Position numbers and translations under genes: made by a program. A stretch of DNA of 64,000 nt from Pleurostoma richardsiae. Lineage: Eukaryota; Ascomycota; Sordariomycetes; Calosphaeriales; Pleurostomataceae. Shown piece after piece: positions 56,929 to 64,000 of this stretch. The notes beneath the pieces are model-generated. The model did no database searches and was not told the origin of the DNA. It worked only from the letters and a program-made list of their open reading frames with translations. Every line of letters begins with the position of its first letter. Position 1 is the stretch's first letter. Location of the stretch: contig JANBVO010000048.1 in the NCBI GenBank assembly GCA_030052745.1, forward strand, positions 205,801-269,800, written 5' to 3'.

Positions 56929-57885
56929 CTACTGGAGGTCCATTGCAGCATATGCAGTCGCAGTGTCGACCAAGCCGACGACCCCCAAATCGTCCTTTGT
57001 CAAGACGCCCTCTTCCGCAGTGAAGGCTTTTCCTTTCGCCATGCCCCAATACACGTGAGACTCATCCATCAGTCCCCCCCAAACTGGCCACATTTTGTAA
57101 TATGTCTGCTTATCCACTTCCACGTATGTCACATCTATCCCCTTAGTTGAAGCCCATGCTGCTAGCATCTCGCCAGCAGTCATCGTTTCCGTTGCACCAA
57201 GGACGAATTTTCCCGGCAGCGTCTTGTGAGGCTGACCTAGGATGGACCGCACGAAAAGACCCACGTTGACCCTTGCGTCTCCAGCAAGGCAAATTGGAAC
57301 AGACGCCGGGGAAGCCTGAATTTGAATGTACTTCTTGCCCCCAAATGTGGGGATTGGGAAAGGTTTGTAAAAAGGGTAATGCATGTTTGACGCGTAGAAC
57401 GCGATCATCAGGAAAGTAGTCTTCCGCAAGAGTTCCGGGTCCGACTTGATATAGTCATCGACAATGTTTTTGGCGTCATAGTGCGGAACCCCCATTCTCC
57501 CGTTAGTGATTCGGCGTGCGTTCGGCAGAGTTGACCAGATGTAGTGCTCGACGCTCGGCGTTGCAGCCACAGCCATTGCGAGATTGATGCCTCTCTGGGA
57601 CTCAAGGAGGATTGCCTGCTCTACGCTGACGTTGGGAATTGGTTCGAAGAAATTTGTTGTGGCAAATATCGCATGACTTCCTTCGAAGGCTGCTTTCAGG
57701 GATGCGAGATCGTCGAGATCTGCTTCAACTACTTGCATACCCTGGTCGCTCAAAGTCTTGGCCGCGTCGCTGTGTCGGTTCCGGGTGATAGCACGCACGA
57801 TGTAGGAGTCATTTTCAAGAAGGGCTCTGACCACGGAGCCTCCTTGTATGCCGGTGGCTCCGACTACTGTGACTGTCTTGGCCAT
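56929..57885 (-). CDS. NmrA-like NAD(P)-binding protein
   Basis: 318 aa from the ATG at 57885 (MAKTVTVVGATGIQGG). The frame is open to 57954, but the internal start gives the canonical Rossmann N terminus without a stray extension. GATGIQGG matches the GxxGxxG dinucleotide-binding loop. AITRN follows the second strand (NADP-type selectivity), then VVEADLDDLASLKAAFEG and FATTNFFEP, typical of the NmrA/HSCARG group of atypical short-chain dehydrogenases. The usual YxxxK catalytic pair is not evident, as in redox-sensing members. In fungi such proteins sense NAD(P) and modulate GATA factors, or act as reductases in specialised metabolism. A Zn2Cys6 regulator lies 348 bp upstream on the same strand, which could indicate a small cluster. 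Confidence 0.9.
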   Translation of the reverse strand: MAKTVTVVGATGIQGGSVVRALLENDSYIVRAITRNRHSDAAKTLSDQGMQVVEADLDDLASLKAAFEGSHAIFATTNFFEPIPNVSVEQAILLESQRGINLAMAVAATPSVEHYIWSTLPNARRITNGRMGVPHYDAKNIVDDYIKSDPELLRKTTFLMIAFYASNMHYPFYKPFPIPTFGGKKYIQIQASPASVPICLAGDARVNVGLFVRSILGQPHKTLPGKFVLGATETMTAGEMLAAWASTKGIDVTYVEVDKQTYYKMWPVWGGLMDESHVYWGMAKGKAFTAEEGVLTKDDLGVVGLVDTATAYAAMDLQ

Positions 57886-58232
57886 GACTGCTGAACTCTT
57901 GTATGTTGATATTGTGGCAGGAGCAACGCAGCGAGAGCGCACGTTGGGTTTCATTGGGAGTTATATAGACTTCACAACCGCTTTCAAGGAATATCATTAA
58001 CTATCTACGGCTGACATATTTGTCGGTCGGTTCGAATGATTATCCCTGCACAATGCGGAGCGGACCTCAGTTGCGGACAAAGGTGGATACCAGAGCGGTT
58101 GGGTCACGGAGAGAAATGGAGCTCGGATACCCCGCAGCCAATGACGGAAGCTTCAATGGCCACCAGTCGCGGACATGAGTGGAGAGCTTGCTTCATTGAA
58201 TCCTGTAGTGCCCTAAGGTCACTTCCCTAACA
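57886..58232. other. Short intergenic gap
   Basis: Promoter of the NmrA-like gene and 3' end of the Zn2Cys6 gene. Nothing specific was seen. Confidence 0.4.
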
Positions 58233-59618
58233 TCAGACGCTGGTCTTGACAGTGAGCCCCCGACAGGCAACCAGAAGAAGGTTAGTAAACCGGTCATTCT
58301 CATCTACACTAGCATCGCCAATTGGACCCCAGAGGTCGGCAAACTCTTGGTAGGGCACAATCACTTTTCCGGAGATTGGCGGAATTAGAACAGGCAGTGA
58401 AGCCAATTCCGCAAGTAGAGGGGTTGTCTTGTACCTGATGACAGAGTATACCGATCGAGCGAGGTACGATACGAGAATCGTGCGGTAGACATCGTGCCAC
58501 TCCTTAGGTCGGAGAATCGTTGAAGGGAAGACTTGGAACTGGTTCTCACCACCAGCCGCCAAACATTGTTGTCTGTCGAGCAACTGTAACCGAAGTTGCA
58601 ACTCCACTGTCCACGCCGCTAGGAGAGGCTCAAGCTGCTCAGCCAGCGACCTCTGGCGAGAGGAATACCCAAAAGCCCTGATTAGGTAATAGAGCGTCAT
58701 AGTCTGCACACGCGCAAGACGCTCCCTAAACTTGTCAACGGAGTTCCCGAACCCAGTGGGATTTGAATTCCCACAGGAAAATGACATGCCGGCGGAAGGA
58801 TCGAATTTAGAGGAACCAATGAGATTATCGACTTCTTCATCAAGGATCTGCTCGAAGAACGGTTGGCTGGCTGCTGTGAGTGTTGTGTAAGCGGCACAAA
58901 TGCCGTACGCAGCCCGGAGTGCTGGATGGAAGTAAGTCGGCCAATTTGACGGCGAGTCGGTAGGCAAGCTGATGAACGGCGTTGACACGGCCTGCGCAAA
59001 GAGACCAACGTAAGAGACGAGCTCCCTGGCGCAAAAAGCCCAGGTTCCTATCTCGTTCGCTCTGGGCCAGATGTTCGACAACGTCCTTGTCAACTGAGGG
59101 ACTTCGAGGCTACATTGTGACAGATAAGAGGGCGTCTCATGTCGAGTTTCTTTGATGTCATTCGGGATAAATGGTCTGTCATCGGTGTCGCTCGGGTGTT
59201 GATCTGACCCAGAATAAATCGCGGCCGTCGGCCCATTGCCTGTCGACGCCCCGGCCAGCTGAAGTGAAGAAAAGTACAGCATGCCTGGGCTCTCCATCAT
59301 GTTGGAGCTAGAGCCAAGTCCAGACAAGTCTAGGCCATTCCCTGATAGGCCTCCATCCAGAGAGATATCTAAAGGCTCATCTCCGCCCCAGGGCTCGGAG
59401 CCAACTACCGTCGTTAACATCGAGACGTCGTGACCAGTTATTGTCACACCGAGCAACTCATCTGCGCGGATAAACTGTTTTGAAGTGTGTGGTTCCCGTG
59501 AATAAGGATATAGACATGGCTCGCCTCGCCCCGTGCACCGACAACATGCTGGTAGACCTAGATCGCATCGCCGTTTCGCCGCGACACAGGAGGAGCACGC
59601 ACTCTTGCGGAGGGACAT
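58233..59618 (-). CDS. Zn(II)2Cys6 transcription factor
   Basis: Single-exon protein of 461 aa. The N-terminal binuclear zinc cluster has spacing CX2CX6CX6CX2CX6C (Cys 8, 11, 18, 25, 28, 35), with basic KRR between the second and third cysteines. A short basic linker follows, then a Ser/Gly-rich region. The C-terminal half is helical without the long MHR signature, as in AflR-type cluster-specific regulators. The ATG lies seven codons before the first cysteine, usual for this class. It lies upstream of the NmrA-like gene on the same strand. It may control nearby metabolic genes, but no synthase is present in the window. The open frame is uninterrupted. Confidence 0.87.
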   Translation of the reverse strand: MSLRKSACSSCVAAKRRCDLGLPACCRCTGRGEPCLYPYSREPHTSKQFIRADELLGVTITGHDVSMLTTVVGSEPWGGDEPLDISLDGGLSGNGLDLSGLGSSSNMMESPGMLYFSSLQLAGASTGNGPTAAIYSGSDQHPSDTDDRPFIPNDIKETRHETPSYLSQCSLEVPQLTRTLSNIWPRANEIGTWAFCARELVSYVGLFAQAVSTPFISLPTDSPSNWPTYFHPALRAAYGICAAYTTLTAASQPFFEQILDEEVDNLIGSSKFDPSAGMSFSCGNSNPTGFGNSVDKFRERLARVQTMTLYYLIRAFGYSSRQRSLAEQLEPLLAAWTVELQLRLQLLDRQQCLAAGGENQFQVFPSTILRPKEWHDVYRTILVSYLARSVYSVIRYKTTPLLAELASLPVLIPPISGKVIVPYQEFADLWGPIGDASVDENDRFTNLLLVACRGLTVKTSV

Positions 59619-61375
59619 GATCTTGAATTTTCAGCTTCAATGAGATATAAAGATAATGATGATGCTTAAGGGCTATGTAAAAAGTTCCACTATAGAGATC
59701 AACAAAGTGAAATGATGGTCGCAGTACTGATGGTCGCAGTACCCTCGGAAGGCATGATGTTTGCCGGCGTATGTATTATTAATCTCTCGGCTCCTGCGGG
59801 GTGAGACGACGGAGATGGAGCGGTATGAACCCACCAAAGATCTTGACGGCCAACAATCAAACGCGATACACAGCCAGAGGAGCTCTCCTCGTTGAATACA
59901 TGCACTTTACGCAGCGGCCAGAAAGAAGGGCTATCCTTTCGACATCATTCAGGGACATAACGTGCGAGAACATAGGAGCCACTGGCTTCATCTACGTCGA
60001 AGAGCGCAAGATTATGATGCCGATCGGTGTGTGGCCAAAGAAGAAAACCTGCAGGCGCAGAATATCTCGCGTGGGCAGCCTGAGACCGGAGTCTAGAGGG
60101 ATGCTCCCTCTCCCTCTTCACGGACATTTTGGGCAGCTGGTCAGCTGGTCAGTGCAGCGGCCGGAAGTACAGAAACACAGGTCATCAAGCAAAATGGGTG
60201 GGCGTAGAATGCGGTCTTGTCGCCCTTCCGATAGATGGAATCAACCAAGCAATTCAGTCAACCCAACACCTTCAAGGGGTACAGGCCTCTGCTTCACTAT
60301 TGCGGGTGCATCATTGTTCCCTGTTTAGGTGCGGTGTTGCCTTGCGTCCACCGAAGGCTCCATCGGTGGAGACACCATCGAATGATGCCACTATGCAAGG
60401 ACACCGTCGGCGAGTTTCTGGCGGTTGGGAACGACCAGTATCTTATAGAAACAGAGCTAACAAGCGAATGGCACAGTGGATACTATGCCGGGGGGAACAG
60501 AATCGGAAGAGTAAGCCATCAATTGTGCAATTCTCCGCTTTGACAGATGTCATCAAAACTTGGGAGGTACACTGGAAGTGCATTTTGAAGAGGCCACCGG
60601 CCCTGCAACGCGGGAGAGGAGCATCACCCTGCAGTATCCGGGAGCGCAATCGGATCCCCTAGGTGCGTCCCGGACGCCAACGCTCTAGACGTCGAAAACG
60701 GTCCCGTTGACAGCATTCCTCATTAGAGCATATCAGCGATAATGATCCTCGTCATCTGTAGATGAGGGTTCATTGCCCTGTAGTACTTTTAACTGTCAAG
60801 AGTTGTGTCCTACGCATAACGGAACGAAAACTCTCGAGCTCCCCTCAGGAAATAACCCTCTTGCGGCGATCAACGAGCTACCCCGCAATCCCGCCACACT
60901 TTTGGGCGTCAAAGGTGCGAAAATATCCAAGGGAAAATCCTTAGCAAGCGGTACTTATATCTACAACGAATTTGAATTGATTCCCGCTAGGAATCCGCGT
61001 GAGAAATGTTGTTAATCGTAAGTATTTTTGCTAAGGAGTTCCCCACCATTTTGTCAGTATCTTTAGACTAGTAGCAGGGAGCGGCACCAAGAGACGAAGT
61101 TGCCTTTCTTTTCAACGACTCTATTCTAAAACCCACACATGATCCTCGTCACAGTAGAGCTTGCCTCACCGGCTAGTGCCCTGCATCCATTTCGACGAGT
61201 GACAGTACCAAGGACTAAGTCGAGCATGATACTAAGCGTTTACATGCCATTCAGCCAGGACGCGCGTGTCAATTAGAGTGGGGGTGCCCACGCCGGGAGA
61301 TCACAGACACGCAATGGAGGACTCTGAAGGACGGAGCCATGGCACCTACCCGGCAGCTTTGGCGGTAGAAACAGA
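59619..61375. other. Unassigned, possible relics
   Basis: About 1.75 kb. Plus-strand frames at 59801-60328, 60235-60662 and 60773-61015 overlap or abut. The last two contain text that looks coding (FLAVGNDQYLIETELTSEWH; a Cys-rich start; SLASGTYIYNEFELIP), so a decayed or spliced gene may lie here. I could not assemble a convincing model or name a family. Confidence 0.35.
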
Positions 61376-63465
61376 ATGGCGTCAATCACCTCAGCATCCG
61401 GCTTCCGTTCCCACCTCTCGCACTGGTTCTACCTCGACAGCTTCCGCACTCGGCACGTCCAGCTCCTCCCTACAACACCTTACGGAGCCGTTCACCACGC
61501 CGTCGAGGAAAAAGGCTCGCGCGTCGTGACACTACATGCTTGTATACAGTGTCGCAAGAAGCGCGCCCGTATGGCCCAATAAGATCGTCGAGTGTGTATA
61601 CGAGGTCCCCACGAGACAGTCCAAAGAAACCTTTCGGGCCGAGATCAACCGATTCCGTCTTTGCGGCCCTCAACCGTCCCGACACACGGCAGAAATCCTG
61701 GAATGCCTACGAAGTGACCAGGGCGCGGAGAGCATAAGAGAATGGCTTGGAGGAGCCGTGCCCTGGAGCGCCCCTGCTATACCCCCGGGATCCGGGGCGC
61801 AGTGGCACGGCCCGGCCGGTAGCTTCACTGCCAAGGCTGTCTTCCCGGGACGTATGGCGACTCATTCAGTTCCGTCGCCACGGGTTCAGGCACGAGTACG
61901 GTAGTCCAGCGATAGCTATCGCGCACGGCTTAAAGAGGGGGGTTGGACATCACAGCAGTTGCGGCGTTTCATGTTCCGGCCAGGCATCGTCTACTGGAAG
62001 CAGCTCATGTCCGGAGACTACAGGCTGGGCCCGCCATACTGGTACCGGAAGTCAGCCACACGTTGTCCCGCGCGGCGAGACCGCTCAGCTCCGGTCTTCT
62101 TTTGAGACCAGCGGTCTCGGAGCCTTCCCCTGGCACCCTAACCCCCCCCGGAGCGAAGACGCTGGCCGACAGGTGGACGAACATCACTTCAGACACGAGA
62201 TTAGTGCAACATCTTCTGACGCTCTACTTCTGCTTGGAATATCCGACCTTTCCATCTCTTGGCACAAAGCACTTCCTTGGAGATTTCTGAGATGGTTGAG
62301 CTCGGTTCTGTTCTTCCATTCTTGTCAATGCACTCCTGGCTCTCGGCTGTATATTCTCTAGTCAGCCGATCACCCGGGCTAATCCTGATGATCCTTACAC
62401 CTCCGGGGACCATTTCCTTGAGGAATGCCGGAGGCTACTGAACGAAGAGAAAGACTATCACTAACGACTGTCCAAGCACTGGGGATCATGTCCGTTCGAC
62501 AGGCCAGTTGCGGGCGGGTTGAGGAGAGTAAGTACTATGCAAGTCAGAGCATGTGGCTCGCGACAGAAATGGGCCTCCATCAGATACTGGACAACGAAGA
62601 TAGTGGCGACTCTATTAGCGCTCGGTCAGCAACCTTCTGGGGCGCATTTACATTGGACCAGTAAGCGATTAACCGTCTGGACAGATCATGGCTCGGCTGA
62701 TCGTTTCCACCAACACAGTGCCTGGTCGTTAGCGACGGGCTCGCTCCCTCAGTCGTCGTGCTTTCCGCGTCTTCCCCCCAAACCCCCCATTGTCGAGGAC
62801 GTTGAGGCCTCCCTGTGGATCTTGTACAGAGATGATGGTGAGCGAATCGCGACCCTATCACGACCGCGACGGCTTTGTATTGATGCAACTTGGAAGGCAT
62901 ACCCCACGAGCAATCTTCCCAGCAGCCATCCAATGTTCGGTCCGTATTCAGGTGTTTTTGCGATCTGAGTGAACTTGTCCACGGATCTCTATACAGCCTA
63001 TACTCCCCAGGTCGACTGGTAACGAGCAGGGACGTCATCTACAATTACACACGGTACCTGGACTGGTATGACAGCATCCCTGAGGTGCTTCGGTTGGGAG
63101 GTAACTTCACGCCAGCCGTCCTGTTCGTCCAGTGAGTCATTTGCCGTTCTTCGCAATATGGAGATATTGGGAAACAGGATAGCCGAGCCTCACTTAGCTA
63201 ATCGGCATCTAGCATGTACTACCATTTCACTACACTCTTGTTATTCCGGCCATTGATCAAGTTGCGAATTATAAGTTCAAGCAGATCTCCTCTCGACCAC
63301 GCTGCGGATGTCATTCAGGGACTCTTACGTTCCTACTCACAGCTTTACACACTGCAGCAGACACCATCATTCGTGCCTTATTTTGCTCTCACGTCGTCGA
63401 TCATGCACCTGGCGGTTGGGACGCCATCGAACCCTTTGATCGACTGCAGCTGGGGAGCACACTAA
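61376..63465 (+). pseudogene. NirA-like fungal transcription factor pseudogene
   Basis: Ordered pieces of one regulator lie in changing frames. ACIQCRKKRAR starts a zinc cluster, but the middle cysteines are missing before ECVYEVPTRQSKETF. Then come WTNITSDTRLVQHLLTLYF and EYPTFPSLGTKHFLGDF, followed in the same frame by two TGA stops where Arg codons (CGA) are expected. NALLALGC...DPYTSGDHFLEECRRLL then shifts frame by one base near 62450 into SLTTVQALGIMSVRQASCGR. MYYHFTTLLLFRPLIKLRII and YTLQQTPSFVPYF close the regulatory domain. The pattern matches regulators often annotated as nitrate-assimilation NirA-like. The loss of cluster cysteines, nonsense codons and frameshift show it is dead. 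Confidence 0.82.
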
Positions 63466-63562
63466 GTATACATGCAGTCTCTTATCTATGGTCTAAGATG
63501 AACTCCTATGGTACATCAGTCTATGGCCGTTTACCAGTATCCGGCGGTCTCAACGCCGACGC

Positions 63563-64000
63563 TTATTTCTTGGAACGCTTCGTACCCCGTCCTCCGAAGC
63601 CCCAGCCGATCTGGCTGGCGACGTAGATGCCCGTCTCGAGGTCGTCGGCCCAGGCCCACACCAGGCCGGGGTTCTTCTGGAACGGCCTGCCCGCGGCGAT
63701 GAGGTCCAGCGGCGTGTCCTTGGTTAGCAGCTCCTCCGCCATCTTGCCGGTGGCGATGTTGCCCACCGTCACAACGAGCATCTTGTCGCCGACGCCCCTC
63801 TTGATTTCCTTGGCGAACGGCGCCTGGTACGCCGGTCCCGCCTTGACCTTTTGCAGCGGGTGGTTGCCGCCGTTCGACACGTCCAGGATGTCCACGCCGC
63901 GCTCCGACAGCAGCTTGGCCAGTTCCACGCTGTCCTTGACCGTCCAGCTCTCGCCCTCGTAGCCCTCCGCCTCCTCGAGCCAGTCCGTCGCGCTGATGCG
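63563..64000 (-). CDS. Old Yellow Enzyme family oxidoreductase, C-terminal part
   Basis: The frame is open from the window edge to the stop at 63563, so about 145 C-terminal residues of a larger gene are visible. RISATDWLEEAEGY enters the FMN barrel, followed by VELAKLLSERGVDILDVSNGG. MLVVTVGNIATGKMAEELL and DLIAAGRPFQKNPGL are the phosphate-binding and Gly-Arg motifs of FMN-dependent NADH:flavin oxidoreductases. The end (IGWGFGGR) resembles YqjM-type enzymes. Members reduce activated C=C bonds using NADPH. In fungi they occur both in general detoxification and in specialised-metabolite clusters. The N-terminal half and start lie beyond the window. Confidence 0.9.
   Translation of the reverse strand, partial: RISATDWLEEAEGYEGESWTVKDSVELAKLLSERGVDILDVSNGGNHPLQKVKAGPAYQAPFAKEIKRGVGDKMLVVTVGNIATGKMAEELLTKDTPLDLIAAGRPFQKNPGLVWAWADDLETGIYVASQIGWGFGGRGTKRSKK

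Noticed and set aside
57886-57954. Longer start of the NmrA-like protein
   Set aside because: The extra 23 residues show no family similarity, while the internal ATG gives the standard Rossmann N terminus.

Overview
The window looks like a chromosome segment from a filamentous ascomycete (Pezizomycotina). Genes carry introns of 45-126 nt with GTRNGY donors, CTAAC/CTGAC-like branch sites and YAG acceptors. Zn(II)2Cys6 regulators, an NB-ARC NLR, a DUF3435 tyrosine recombinase and a 14.5-kb AT-rich block of mutated retroelements (the signature of repeat-induced point mutation, RIP) all fit such a fungus. A Sordariomycete is my best guess, but nothing here fixes the genus. The dense mix of relics, orphan families and repeats suggests an accessory or subtelomere-like compartment.

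Left part (0.6-17 kb): a Zn2Cys6 regulator with one apparent 1-bp frameshift (641-3158). Then three paralogues of an unnamed family with two tandem CCHC zinc knuckles (3818-5116 minus, 7072-8475 plus, 15484-16998 plus). Among them lie an unrecognised two-exon gene (9013-10058) with a decayed partial copy at about 6.2-6.3 kb, a PEBP-family gene (10768-11350) and a 725-aa protein that reads as a degenerate DEAH-type helicase (11725-13902 minus).

Middle (17.4-32.3 kb): an array of about 16 units of a roughly 95-bp palindromic repeat in two blocks (17.4-18.6 and 19.5-20.1 kb), split by about 0.9 kb of unrelated DNA. Next come a relic of a sugar-phosphate transporter, a DUF6601-like membrane protein (21949-22899 minus), and an eight-exon NLR with an N-terminal SesB-type hydrolase domain, NB-ARC and a long helical C-terminal region (23203-28080; 1507 codons join in frame). 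A small Cys-rich gene and a small membrane protein follow.

AT-rich block (32.8-47.26 kb): nested chromodomain Ty3/Gypsy relics, mostly minus strand. Reverse transcriptase, RNase H, integrase and chromodomain can still be read through stops that replace Gln and Trp codons. Two families of LTR-like repeats are visible. The block ends sharply at about 47,262 beside a nested set of perfect palindromes (47,270-47,331). About 470 bp further on starts an intact three-exon DUF3435 recombinase gene with an R...YxxR...H...Y set, the family that includes the 'captains' of Starship giant transposons.

Right part (50.5-64 kb): a sirtuin pseudogene, a P-loop sulfotransferase-like gene, an inverted partial copy of the 11.7-14.6 kb region (including a helicase relic), an NmrA-like gene, a second Zn2Cys6 regulator, a broken NirA-like regulator and the C-terminal part of an Old Yellow Enzyme family oxidoreductase running off the edge. 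The palindromic satellite, the double-knuckle family, the degenerate helicase with its inverted duplicate, and the recombinase next to the hairpin cluster are the most unusual elements.
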